This document shows, piece by piece, positions 42,691-54,630 of a stretch of 64,000 bases of DNA; position 1 is the stretch's first letter; each line of letters starts with the position of its first letter. The notes beneath the pieces were generated by a model. It saw only the letters and a list, made by a program, of their open reading frames with translations. It made no database searches and was not told the origin of the DNA. Both the position numbers and the translations under genes were made by a program. The stretch covers positions 382,751 through 446,750 of the forward strand of contig JAAOMT010000591.1 of assembly GCA_016748015.1 (NCBI GenBank), read 5' to 3'. The stretch is from Geosiphon pyriformis. Lineage: Eukaryota > Glomeromycota > Glomeromycetes > Archaeosporales > Geosiphonaceae.

Positions 42691-43323
42691 TTTAAAATCT
42701 AATTTTAAATTAATAAAATCATATAAAAATTAAAACACAGTTTTAATGTAATATAATTTTTGTAATAATATTAAATACTAAAATAAAAAACTATTTATTC
42801 AAAAAAATTTAATAAATAATTTTTTTTTTAAATATTATTAAAACCAATAATGTTTTTTAAAAATAAAAAAAAGTATTCTAGTTTTTATCTTATTAATTTA
42901 ATTATTATAATTAAATATTTTATTTTTAAAACTGGTAATAATTAATTAAAATTTATATTAAACAATATAATTAAATATTAATTCAAGTTAAATTTAACCA
43001 ATATATCATTGTTATTAATCTTTAAAACAAAAAAAAACTTAATATTTTAAAAACAAAAATAACAAAAAAAAAATTAATAGCAGTTTAATAACCAGTTTGT
43101 AATTAAAAACTCTGAAACTCTTTACATAATAATAATTATATTAAGACTATTTTTAACATGTTACTTTGAAAAAACTTTTACTTAAAACTAAAAATAGTGT
43201 TTTTTTTAACAACTAAAAGCTGCTTAGTTTTATTATTGTTTTAATAGTGGTCAAAAAATTGTAAAAGAATTGTTTTTTTTTGCTTTTTTATAATTTTTAT
43301 AAATTCAATAATCATATTCAAAC
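42691..43323. other. AT desert, no gene seen
   Basis: Strongly AT-rich sequence with stops in all frames, forming the right edge of the central desert. Confidence 0.5.
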
Positions 43324-45262
43324 TTGAAAAACTGTGCCCCAACCACAATATGCTTTAATAACTCGCTACACTGCTCTGACGATTGTTTAATTTTAATAGA
43401 TACACCCAAGGCTTTCAGAGCTTCCATGCACCTCTTGAACCCCAAAATAAACTTTGAAATCATAAAGACTACATTGGTCAAGATGTTAACTTATAATGCA
43501 TGGAAATGCTATTGTTTTTAGAAGAATAGTGGAATACCGAATTCTCTAACTTTTTATTTCAGAAAGAGCAACAAAAAAAGCTTTAGCTTTTATACCAGCA
43601 AACAGCAAACATATGAAGACAGCTCCTTCATTTCACTAGAATCAATTCTCTTTTCAGCCCAGTTCTCAAAACGTTTCGCACTTTTTTTCGGTGGATGTGA
43701 CTCCAGCCAGCCAGCCAGCATGATCAATTATTTTAGACGACGAGAAATCCTTGGTTTGAGAGTTTGTGCTTTCTTCAAGTTGCCTGCATAGTTACTGAGA
43801 TTTTCTGTCATCAGCCCAGCGGAATTCTCAGTTTTGCCAATGTGCTCGTAGTTGCTAATATACTACCGAGAAGGTTAGGATTCTTTAATATGCGCATACA
43901 TAATGCACGTATGTTATTACCCTTAAATTCCAGAATAGTTACAATGATTGGTGACTCCAAAAGTTTTTATCATGGCTATGTACAAAGGATTGTACTTGAC
44001 ATATGATATTATAATCACCAGCGACGAAGCCGGCTCCATAGTGGTGGGGTTGATGATGTCTCATATACAAAAACCTACGGGCGTGATCCCTTATGTATTG
44101 TGTGAAATAGATCTCCCCACATTTCGACGACTCCTAACTTGGTGCCCCTAGCACAAACACCCCTTCCACTTTTTGTCCTAACGAACGATCCGCCAGTTTC
44201 GGGCGTCGGGACAAAATCCGTTAAGCAGCGGGCACGAATGCACCTCCCACTGTTGAAGACGGTAATACTTCATTTGTTACAACATACATTATGTAAACAG
44301 GTAGCTATAAACAGCACATACGGATAATACTCGGGATTCGCCAATTAGATTCATGATGAAATGGAGAAGCAATGACCCAAAGGTCGATTCCTGGACACTA
44401 TGCAACAACGGATGAGTGACCTCCTTGCTCTTGGGAAATACCCATAGAGCTGCTGGTGGCTTTTATCACCACGAAAACAAGTCATCTGTTTTATCGACAG
44501 GTGAGTAGAGATCCCCGTATCACGTGGGAAGTTCCTTATTTTCTTCTCTAAACGATAAATATCTTCGCATGACCAAGTTTCCTGGCTTCATCTATCAGCG
44601 ACGTTCAATTCGGCTCGGTCCTGGAAATTTCGGGCTTTTGGAACATCGTTCAATCCTGCTGTGAAATCGACTAGCACTTGATGTTTGATAAATTCTTGTC
44701 GCAATTTTCCCGTGTAAGTTAAGAAACATAATGATTTCCACTCAAAGGTGTCACTTGAGCGAAATAATCCACCGCATCGAGTCTTGTGTCATGGATGTTG
44801 TTTCCTGCAAACATGAACAGATTGGACGCTTTATTCAAACCATAGCAAAAGTTGAGAGTGTGAAAAAATCAAAATACAGGAAATGGAGGAAACGGAGCAT
44901 ATTCTTACAAGCAAGAACGGAAACCAGGCAAATGAAGTGCGAAAAACGTCAAATAAAGGCAACAGGGACGAGCGAAGCAAATGGGGTGGTCGACGAAAGG
45001 AGCAAAAAACAGAATTACGTGCGTGTGTTGACCACACCGCATGATCACTTTGTCTGGTTTTGTTGTATGTCCCATAAATACAGGTTGTTCACTATTAGAC
45101 TAATTTAAAACTTTGATTTCCTTGAATCCGTTAATGATTAAACTACATTGGAACTTTGACGTATACCGTAAATACCAAAATATTATAAAATACAATTTTC
45201 TTGATCTTTTTCGCAATGGAGTGCAAGTTGAACCGATTTGTAAAATTTCCCAAACAAAAATA
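43324..45262. other. Normal-composition region with no recognised gene
   Basis: Base composition jumps to gene-island level at about 43,320, but no complete gene can be built. The minus strand reads openly at about 43,330-43,450 (MEALKALGVSIKIKQSSEQ after a possible acceptor) and at about 43,990-44,090 (GAGFVAGDYNIICQ). The plus strand has an open frame at 44731-45108. None matches a family I know and the pieces do not join. It may hold a decaying gene, a long noncoding RNA or a lineage-specific gene. Confidence 0.35.
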
Positions 45263-47934
45263 TTATGTCTTGGTGCTTTTGAACTGTATGAACATCGACG
45301 TTATCCCTGAGATACAACATTACAGAATGAATATATGGATTTGCACTTAATAGAGAAAAATGGCAAACGTAATAAAAACTTACTATATTTTCCGTGCGCG
45401 CGTATTTTTTCCTCCATCCTTGAGCTACAAGATGTACTCTCTCTGTGTAATTTAACATATTTAATATGTTTATTTCTATAACTTCGTCTTATTAACTACG
45501 ATTAGCCTTGAAAATGGTTTGCTTACCTTCATAATCACCCAAATTTATGCCTCTTTTTTTTAGAGGTGATTTCGTTTCTTCCGATTGCTGAAAATGATCA
45601 AAAACCGATTAATGAACCTAGAAATTGTGATAAGAGGCGAGGCCCTAACAACATACCTCTCGATCTTCCTTGTCCAAATCCTGGATTTCCTTGGGTGTTC
45701 TTTCGGCAAGTTTAGGCTTCATTTAGGGTTGTTTAAGAAATGTGATTATCTTCACATCTTTTCTGATAGACGAGAAATTGTTAAAGTAACTCACCGTTAT
45801 GTTTTCTTTGTCTGCATCTCTATTTTTTTTGAATCCGGATTTCCATTTCGAAAAATTTATAGTGCTTTTAGAAGTTATTGTTGGCTTGAATAATTTATGA
45901 CGTGCGTCAGTTTCTCTTTGCCTGGACTAAAAGAGAAAACTTCAACAAAACTCACCTCTTGAATTTTTCCTTTATCTAAAACGCGCAATTTCTTGATAAA
46001 TCGTTTTTCATTAAAATCCTCGTTTTTTGTTTGACTCATTTCATGCGTCTGTTCTATCGCTTGTTCGCATGGAAAATTGGTCGATTCTAAACTCTCTAAA
46101 CAAAGTGGCACTGTCTCCGGGGCATCAGACGTGATGCTTTGGTCTGTCTTCTGAGTTTGGGTGAGAACACTTTCTTCCGTTATTACTTTGGGAGATGTTT
46201 TAGGAGCAAAAAATTTTGATATGGTTTCTGAGTTCTCAGGTGATGGACCTTTATTCGAGGCAAAACTGGTGCGTAGCGGAAGCCGTTTATCTTGATAGTT
46301 CGTCTTTAATCGTTCAAGAAAAAAAAATTCCAATGAGATTTTGGGCGATTCCAATCATAAAGCTCCATAGTACAAAATTACCTTGCTCTTGATCGAAAAT
46401 AACCTTTGATTTTCGCATTTTATCGGTTTTTTCGTTATCGGATCGAGTTCCCCAAGTGCAATACCTTGAGCAACATTTGGACTAATATCACTGAAAATAA
46501 TGGTTGATCGTGTTTAAGGTTATCAATAGCAAATTTCGTATAGCGTGAGTAGATTCGAATTCAAGATTAAAATCCGATTTGAAAGGATACGCTCCAATGA
46601 AATCAAGTTTCTCAAAATCTAATTGCTCGGGTACGGGGTTGAAGGTAACCACACGTTGAGTAGTTAAATCAAAGACCTTTTGATGTAGGAAGGTCAATTC
46701 TGCACGAATAAAGTTCTCTTCATAGTCTGAAGGAACGTGATATTTATCATGCAATTGCAAAAATTTTATCACCTGAATCGATTCAAAATTTCAGATTTAA
46801 TTATTATAACTCAATAATTAAAGAAAACGGCATGAAAAAAAACGCCCCACCTTCTCTGCGGTGCGATATTTTTTTATAAATTGATAAGCCTTTTTAATGC
46901 CAATTCCATGAATAGATCGTAGATAATCACAACCAGACAATATTGCCATCTGACGAAAATTTCTATCCGTCCAACCGACCATAGAAAATTCATGGGAGGC
47001 ACCAAAATTATCTCGACTTATTTCCTCTCCATTACCATATTGATCCATCTTGAAAATGACCTTTTTTTGCAACAAATAAGTAAGATTATCAGATTGATTC
47101 AAAGAATTAGATTGAAAAAGTTACAATTACGTTCTGACAGCCAAAAACCAATAGATCAGAATCTTCGGTGATAACAGCGGCAACCATATGGTTTTTTTCA
47201 AGGTAGGCTAATTGCGCATCAGCTTCATACGGAGCAACGACGTATTGAACTTGCTCAGCCTTTAAAGCCTAATTTAACGTGATTAGAATTTTCCAATTAA
47301 GGAATTCGAAAGGAAAAATATAACTGAAGTTAAACATCCTCTTACCAAAATTAATTGATAAACCATCTCTGAAGTGACCTCAATGGCTTTTGAGAAACAG
47401 TCACGGGCCTTATCTTTCAATCCTTTTTTCAAAAATTCCATCCCTTGACGATAATGTTCTGCACGTTGCCTTGTTATTTAGAAAAGTTTAAAAACTCGGA
47501 TAGGTTTTTCATAGATTATTGATCGGAATGCACAATCTAACACATACGCCTTTCGCTCTTCTTTAGTACGAGCCTTAGCCGGCAAATTTCCACCATCGAA
47601 CACAATTAAAGGGCAAACATTGTAGAATTTGAGCATACGAACACGGTGCATGAAAAAGTCAATATATCTTTATTGGTGATAAATACAGACATAGGGATTT
47701 ATTATTGATTGTAAAAATTCAAAGTTTTATTCACTCTATTAAAGCTTGAATATGGAAAAAGAACCAAACACACCTTTTTGTTGGCTGGTTGGTAGCTAGC
47801 TCCAAGGCACAAGAATGAGCACCTTTGTGAAGCCAGCAATGCCCGTCAACCCCAACAGTGCACCATGCATATTTTTCTATAGATATTTCTTGTTTTATTG
47901 GTTTCAGAATTTGAAGAAGACCTTGAACACCCAT
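45263..47934 (-). CDS. EXO1: Exonuclease 1 (5'-3' exonuclease/flap endonuclease)
   Basis: DNA resection and mismatch-repair nuclease of the Rad2/FEN1 family, nuclear. Starts at ATG 47934 with [13 protein letters not shown]. The XPG N-domain shows [20 protein letters not shown], with the first catalytic Asp, and CPLIVFDGG. The I-domain shows [26 protein letters not shown] and [17 protein letters not shown], so all the acidic metal ligands expected in the family are present. The helix-hairpin region is followed by NPVPEQLDF. The C-terminal tail (from about 46,350) is disordered and Ser/Thr/Lys-rich. The tail exons read in phase through [35 protein letters not shown] and [20 protein letters not shown], and the terminus near 45,263 is tentative. 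A possible 29-nt intron lies at 45927-45955; without it the frame ends at 45,875. Confidence 0.9.
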
Positions 47935-48593
47935 GGTAAGATTGTTGAAGCGTCGAGAAGGACAAAAATAGCAAAAATCTTAAACGCCTAACATTTTATC
48001 TATGTTTGATCTTATTAAGATTTTCTATCCCTATTTGCTATCAACTCTTAAAACCTATTTTACCGTTAGAGAATAGGTCACGGCGCGTCTTTAAAGGAAA
48101 TGATAAATGTTGAAAAGACGCGTTATTTTTATGATCACTGAATCGGCAATACGGCAGCCACGCCGAACTAAATGCTATACCGAATCTGCAATTTTTGATC
48201 ATGCATGCATAGACAATCAACGCATATTAAAAATAGCCATCAAGATGACTCGGAGCATTTTGACCTCCTATTTTCCCGGCAGTGAATCCTAAAAGTCTCA
48301 TCATTCAATGAGTTTTAAAAAATAGTATTCACAGGAAATTTTTGATTTTTTCATTAAGTTTTACGAATACTACAAAATGCATTACCCTTTGATTTTGAAC
48401 TAATTTTACAAACGATCAAGATTTTTTATACCCTTCTATTCACATAAAGAAAGAAAAGCAATAAATAAATAACCAGTTGTAATTACCCAGAAAAAATGAT
48501 TCAAAATTTTTTTTGACAATTCTTACTGTTGGTCAAGTAGGAGTAAATCGTTCATGCTTCAAAATATAGCACTAATAGAAAATTTTAACATGA
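47935..48593. promoter_or_regulatory. EXO1 upstream region
   Basis: Contains the ACGCGT box described separately, plus a related GCGCGT at about 48,083-48,088. The ORF at 48107-48292 has no family features. The right part is AT-rich and is the downstream flank of the next minus-strand gene. Confidence 0.4.
48118..48123. promoter_or_regulatory. MluI cell-cycle box (ACGCGT) upstream of EXO1
   Basis: AAGACGCGTTA about 184 bases upstream of the EXO1 start codon. In yeasts ACGCGT is bound by the MBF complex, which drives DNA replication and repair genes at G1/S. Position and target fit. Binding here is inference. Confidence 0.5.
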
Positions 48594-49887
48594 TTATTGC
48601 CTTACAGGGTCCCCATTAGATCTCGTATTATCGGCTTTATAAGGAACAATCACCAGTTCACCACGATGTCGAGCAATTTCAGTAGACATACTTGACACAG
48701 GAGGATCTTCAAGACGTGTCAAACCTGTGTCAATCACAGATCCGTGATTGTTGTCCCCTCTTCGTTGTGTACCATTTACATTGTTTTTTTTTGTCGGTGG
48801 TGACTCAAATTCAAACTGCCGATTATGAATTTCGATTTCATGATGATGATTATGATTAAAAGAATTAAAGTTCTTTTTTGTCGATACAAACAAATCTCCC
48901 ACTCGATTTGAGGTATCATCCAACGGATCAGAATTTTCAACCAAGGATAAAAATCTCGCCAATGTTGATGCTCCTGCTTTTAAAGGAGGAAGTGGAGGTG
49001 TAGAAGGCTTTGGTAAAAGTCGTGATTCCAACGTGTTAGATAATCCAGAAGTTCCATTTGTAAATAGTGGAGGTTTTGAATTTTGTGATGGATGATTTTC
49101 GGTCTTCTGGGTTCCATGATTTCCGGGTATATTGTTTTCGGAAAAAAATGAAATCTGACATGCAGCATAGCCCCCAGAAGTTAGAAGTTTTTCAAGTTGA
49201 TTTTCCATTTTTGCCAATTCTTCAAGGAGTTTCTTATAATGCTGCAGCGCCTCTAAAGTTATGATATACTTATCTTCTGGCAATGCTATGAATTGTTGTT
49301 GGAGAATATACTTCTGCAATTATTATATTCGTGATTGGGATGATGAATAGAAGAAAATAGAAGGGTTTCAAGAAAACCAGGAGCCCTTCGCACAAAGTAA
49401 AGAATTGCAACAATCAAAAAGTAATCTATTACCATTGTTAAGAGGTCACGAGCTGCTTTATCACTATTTTTCGACACCAAATAGTAAAAAGGAACAAGCT
49501 TATTGATTTTTGCGTAAAAAGGGGTCAACTGTTCCATTGCTGAAGGATAACGCTTTTTTTGTTCTTCCGAGAGCCCACTTTCAATTAACCGAATTTTGAC
49601 TATTAAACGAGTGAATAACAATTCTTTCTTAATAAAGTTTGAATCGGTTCAAAGTTCACATGCAGGTTTAGTAAGCAATATAGCAAACCTCCAGCACTTC
49701 GAACCTCTTGGTCAATTTGTATCACTCTTTGTTGAGCTTGTTGATGTTGGGCTGCGCTGATAACTAATACCGAGGGAAAGGGTTGAGGAAGTATTGTAAA
49801 AGAAGTCGATTCTACTGATAGTTTAGCAGAAAACACTGGGGTTTTCGGCGTGTGAAAATTAGACATTTGTGAAATTATTGGAGCCAA
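48594..49887 (-). CDS. Unknown coiled-coil protein with Asn/Ser/Pro-rich tail
   Basis: Start ATG 49887 (MAPIISQMSNFHTPKTPVFS; Met 8 also possible). Exon 1 ends GTGCTGGAG and joins after a GTTTGC...GAAAG intron to ELLFTRLIVKIRLIESGL; a second intron (GTAATAG...TTGCAG) joins DLLTM to KYILQQQFIALPEDKY. The product is helical and charged over the first half (HYKKLLEELAKMENQLEKLL is coiled-coil-like), followed by a long low-complexity tail with PPLPPLKAG and NHNHHHEIEIHNRQFEFE. The frame stops at 48594, but a GTAAGG just before may be a donor for a further short exon. No family recognised. Confidence 0.7.
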
Positions 49888-51217
49888 AACTCTTAATGAA
49901 AGATTACAGATTGCACGTTTTTTGAACTGTCAGAGTAAAGAATTTCGAAGTTGTGAAGATGTTGTGTTTGTTGACATTTGGATTTTAGGTGAACTATCAG
50001 TGCATTATCAGTGATCATGCGATAAATTGGTGTAAGATCCAATGATCAAAAATAGTTAGCCCAGCGTATCTTTAAAAATGAATTAGCTGGATTAGCGTTA
50101 GAAACTTTACGGGTAATAGGAGCCTTGATAAGAGGATAAACCTGCCAGATAAGAAGACGGGGAAATTGAGACTTTCCTCGCAGGATATTTTTTCACTCGT
50201 CTTAGCAGATCCACGTTTTCCCACGTGCAGAAATTAGAGACAAACATATAATGGGAATTAATTTTCGTTTTTAATCAATAAACTTCTTTTCACTTGAAAC
50301 AGAAACAATTTTTCATGAATTTTTTTAAAAGAAACCTGGATACATAATTTTATTGAATTCTAAAAAAAACAAAAACCAAAAGGATAAATTAAATTCATTT
50401 AATTTGGAATTTTATATGCAATATTATTTGTCAAACTTAATTTAAAAGCTGACTTTAATAATAATAATAAAAGAATGACTTTTATTATTTGTATTATTTT
50501 TTACACTGGTTTTTAATTAATTATTTTTTAATTGCTTAAGTGAGCGTAGTTCTTTTACTATCTACTTTTATAGTACATGTAACTAGCCACCTTATTTTAT
50601 ATATTTTATTTTAATAATAAAAATGAATTTTAATTATTAATAATATAAATTTTTAATTTTAACATCACAAAAGTATTATTATTATTATTATTATTATTAG
50701 TATGATTTGGTCCTAAAAAGTTGATACAACATATTAACAAAATAAAACTTTTTTTTATAATTAAATTTATTTATTATAACTTGTTTTTTACATAATAATT
50801 ATACTTAAAACTGCTTAAAATATTCATTGTTTTTAAAATAATAAAAAGTAAAAAAAGCCATATCATTTTGTTTCAAATTATTTTAAAATGAAAAAATCAT
50901 ATTTAAACATATTAATAAACATTATAAAAATAAATTTTATAATCAATTAATACTTTGTTATAATGAATTATATTGGTTCATCTCATCATTCATGTGACAC
51001 AGTGTACTATAGCCTAAAATGATTGGTTACAGGCAAAACGCGTCTCGAATTTTCGGCCTCACAATTTGACTCCATCATAATCTATCAACCAATAAGCGAC
51101 GGATTGTGGAAGGAGTCACCAGTCAGGTGACACAAAAATCCCATAAGCAGACATATCCGGGGCTTTTTGACTCCTTCACTCTCTTTATTTTCCTTCTTAC
51201 TAAAAGCACAGATAACT
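49888..51217. promoter_or_regulatory. Divergent intergenic region with AT-rich core
   Basis: About 50,240-50,990 is strongly AT-rich and geneless, with an ATT microsatellite near 50,680. The right end returns to normal composition and carries ACGCGT at 51038-51043 and CCAAT-type boxes (ATTGG near 51,022; CCAAT near 51,089), about 130-200 bases upstream of the next start codon. Confidence 0.45.
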
Positions 51218-52058
51218 ATGTTTGACGACCGCGTTCTTCATTATAACCAACAATACCATTATTTCGAATCAGAACAACCTGTATCTAATCCTATTTTCGA
51301 GGGAGGCTGTTTTCTTTTCGTTGTATTAGGCATGATTTACGTGTTGTATGCTTATTTTATCCAACCACGCGGGTCTCCTCTGGTAAGTAAAACCTTATTT
51401 AATATATTTCTGATGCAAAGAATTCATAACTGTCGTGTTTTTTTCAGTATATCTAACAAACACATAATCAAAATTTACTCTGGTTAGGATACGAATCACG
51501 TAACAGGAACCGAGCCTTGGGCTCGTAACTACATTTATCCGAATCACTGGCGTGCAGGAACGATAACTGGGGTTTCGGAAAAGGTTGGAACACAATAATT
51601 ATTCTGATTATCTTTATTTCCCGTCCATTCGGGTTTTTTGTCTCGTTCTTATTAATTTATGATATGATTATTATATACCCAAAAATCTGATTTCGTGAAT
51701 TGCAAATCCTCTTACAATAAACCTACTTTAGACAAGTCTTAGACAACATAAACTAACACCGCACCCCACCGCACCGGCTACTCCAATATTCTCATGCACC
51801 ATAATCACTTATATTATTATCTATTGGGTTATACTGATCTGCCTATCATGGGTTTGGGGATTGCTATTTATGCCACCTCCAACACCAACAGCTACTACGA
51901 CAGTTGTAATTTTACCAACATCAACCACTACCTACTCACCTGCTAAGGCTGTGACAAAATCTTTCATTAGACCACAGTACGGTACTGGAATTGGGTGGTT
52001 AACTCCTACGACTACTTATTCTCGGATACCTCCTGAAAAGCTTCCAGTTTTTTATTGA
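51218..52058 (+). CDS. Small unrecognised membrane protein
   Basis: Exon 1 from ATG 51218 reads MFDDRVLHYNQQYHYFESEQ and then a hydrophobic stretch GGCFLFVVLGMIYVLYAYFI, ending GSPL at a GTAAGT donor. A second exon (about 51,488-51,581) gives DTNHVTGTEPWARNYIYP and GVSEK. A later open segment (about 51,765-52,058) gives a Pro/Thr-rich lead, a second hydrophobic stretch (IITYIIIYWVILICLSWVW) and a Thr/Pro-rich tail ending EKLPVFY. If these belong together, the product has two membrane segments. The join between exon 2 and the last segment is unresolved and they may be two genes. No family recognised. Confidence 0.5.
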
Positions 52059-52564
52059 AATAATAATTGTCGGTTTAAGGGAAAAATATCGAGAAATTCC
52101 CGCGATTTGGAAATTTATGTCTCAATAAAATCCTTAATTAAAATAATAGATAATACATCATATTTGTGAATTTCTATCGGGGGCCGTATTAACAAATAAT
52201 GTACTTATGTAACAAACCTGGATTTCGAATGAGATAGTAAAGCAAATTAGCCCACCAAATTGCGTTTTGTTCTTCAAGGCTAGTCACCATCAGTTTTCAA
52301 ATACTAGGTTGCTCGCTGGGAATGTTATTGCAAATGTGGTAATTAAAATCCTAAAGGAAAAGAGTTTGAGCGGTATCAAGACCAAATTTTGAACAGCTTA
52401 AAGGATCTGTGTGATAAATTGATATATTAATGAAATTATCACTTTCATACCAAACTTTATTGCATCCAAAATTGAGCACATTTTTATTCGAAAAATTTAT
52501 TGCTACATCCAAAGTACATCTTATTATCCTTAAAGTAAAATAAAAAGTTTGATCGACAAGGAAT
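52059..52564. other. Intergenic between convergent genes
   Basis: No further gene or motif seen between the stop codons of the small membrane protein and the forkhead gene. Confidence 0.4.
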
Positions 52565-54434
52565 CTAAAATTTATAAAATATTCCTTGCTGGACGAACTC
52601 GAACCGGTCAATACCAGTCGAGCCGTTTAGGAGCAAGGAAGGAATTGAACTCAGCTCGCAACAGCCAGGAAGATCAGCGAATTCGGGTGCAAGCAATGTG
52701 TAAAAGAATGTATGTTGAGGGCGGGGAAAATGCTCCTCAGGGATTTGTTGAAGGGGCTGATGGCACCCTTTTATTTTGGTAGGAAGAATAGTAAAGCGGA
52801 CCTGCTTTGCTGTTAATTCACAGGCGGGAACGAGTGGTGCAAGCAGTACCTCTTGTGGAGATACATAATTCAGTTGGGAAGGCTGATTGAGGGTGATGGG
52901 TGGCATCAAGGGAGAGGTAGACGGAGAAAAAGGTGATGAAGGAGCTTTGATCACGGGAACGGGAAGTGATGGTGTGGTGTTGACAATAGTAGCCGGAATT
53001 GAAGGAGTGACAATAGTTGGATTTGGTACCGGCATGCAAAGTGAGAATTGAGTTGATGCTGCCGGGACCGGAATTGAGGATTCAATCGTTGATTTATTTA
53101 ACACCAACGAATCGGACTCCAAGATACCTCTTGATTTCTTGGCTGCCCTCCGCTCTTTCAGACAGCTAACCTCCATCACCGCTTGTTGCTCTTCAGCGAT
53201 AGTCCAGAGGCATCCTTTTCCAGGATGATCATCAGGGCGAGGCAATTTCACAAACGCCTTGTTTAATGATAGGTTATGTCGGATTGAATTCTAATTGCAT
53301 ATTTCAAGAATTTTGATTTATTAGTGGCTTTTTTCTAAAATAATATATCATACCAAAAAAGACGTAAATTTTAATCAATCATGTGTCTCATTCAAATTGG
53401 CTAAATGAATTACTAAAAACACTCCTCACCATCCACCCAGTACCGGATTTGATTTCCCGGGTATAAAATGGGTATGTTGAAGAGATCCAGCTATAGATCT
53501 CGTTCAGCGTGAGCATCTTGTTTGAAACATTTAAGATCGCTTGCGCGATCAGACTAGCGTAGGAGTAAGGTGGCTTTTGGCTAGGATCCTGAATTTCATT
53601 AAATCTGACGAGATTATCTTCAAACCCTTCAGGACGGACACGTTTTCTGGAGGATTGTACATTAGAATTTGTGGGGTTTTCAGATCGTACACGTTTTTTA
53701 GATGATTGTGGATTGGAACCTGTAGGCAGACGATTGCTCACTTCAGGCAAAATCTGAACTAAATTTGATGAAATAATCGGGGTTTCTTGAACAGATGCTC
53801 TCATCTGAAAATATTAAAATTTATTATCAAACTACTTTCATTTTTTATGTCAACAATTTCACGAAGATCTTAATAAGCGAGTACAAACCTTCCCCTTTTC
53901 TCTTTGGCGTTGTAAATTTTGTTCCATTATATCGACTTTTTGTTCGTATACAGGGAGCGACCGCTCGGTATGAAAGTCTAGCAGTTGCAAGATCGAACGG
54001 GACTGCTCTTTGGCAACGTTTGGCACGTCTACACCTTCGCTAACCGATAGCTGTTCAGTATGAAGGTCTGTCAGTTGGAATTTGGGACGTGACTCCTCGT
54101 TAACAGCTTTTGGAAGTTGTGTATAGTCATTAGCCAAAAGGGTCCGCTCAGTATGGACATCTGGGAACTGCGAATGCACTACTTGCTTGACTAAATTCTG
54201 GGAAGAGTGAAAAAAGGAAGCAGGCTGGATAGGCGATGGTGTTTTAAGAACGACGAGAGGTTGAATAGAAGAGGCTTCGTCTTCTATTTGGGAAAAGTCG
54301 ACGAAGTCTTCGATGTTGAAACCCATATTCACAATTTCGCTCATTGTAAAATCAGAAGTCGAGCCTTTGTCTTTCAATTTGAAAAAGTCAACAAAATCTT
54401 CATAAGTTAAAGCCATGTTTGCAACCTCCGACAT
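52565..54434 (-). CDS. Forkhead transcription factor
   Basis: Start ATG 54434. Two introns: one after REKGK (about 53,805-53,890) and one inside the DNA-binding domain (about 53,303-53,430). The forkhead domain reads [39 protein letters not shown], then [18 protein letters not shown] and PGKGCLWTI. The Gx[19 protein letters not shown] pattern is closest to fungal Fkh/Sep1-type domains, which act in cell-cycle transcription. The residue after W is Met where the family almost always has Gln. The N-terminus has two kinds of tandem repeat: [34 protein letters not shown], and three copies of an xHTE[RQ] unit of about 30 residues. The C-terminus is Pro/Ser/Thr-rich. Two ACGCGT boxes lie upstream. 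Confidence 0.92.
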
Positions 54435-54612
54435 AATAAAAATAGTGGTAAAGAATTTAAAAGCCTAAGAAGATTGAAAAGTTCAACGGAACTAGTAATG
54501 CCTCAAGAGCAGCGGTAATTGGAGTCAAGTTAGTCAAGAGAGAAAGCAGAGAGCTATTATGAAAGATTGATTCGATTACACGCCTTTCCATTTCAGTCTT
54601 TTTTCCCCAAAG

Positions 54613-54630
54613 ACGCGTCAATTCACGCGT
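54613..54630. promoter_or_regulatory. Paired MluI cell-cycle boxes upstream of the forkhead gene
   Basis: ACGCGT at 54613-54618 and again at 54625-54630, twelve bases apart, about 180-195 bases upstream of the start codon, with a related GCGCGT near 54,709. In budding yeast forkhead genes such as HCM1 are G1/S targets of MBF/SBF. A similar circuit here is inference. Confidence 0.55.

Noticed and set aside
43990-44090. Endonuclease/exonuclease/phosphatase-like peptide GAGFVAGDYN on minus
   Set aside because: One short motif with stops on both sides and no other domain landmark.
44340-44410. tRNA-like B-box (GGTCGATTCC)
   Set aside because: No matching A-box, acceptor stem or anticodon arm could be folded around it.
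45875-45926. EXO1 ending at the read-through stop 45,875
   Set aside because: A GTGAGT donor precedes it, and the shifted frame continues through three exons with matching phases, so early termination is less likely.
49286-49440. Apparent membrane segment (YFLIVAILYFV) in the unknown coiled-coil gene
   Set aside because: It lies within a GTAATAG...TTGCAG intron; exons join in phase without it.
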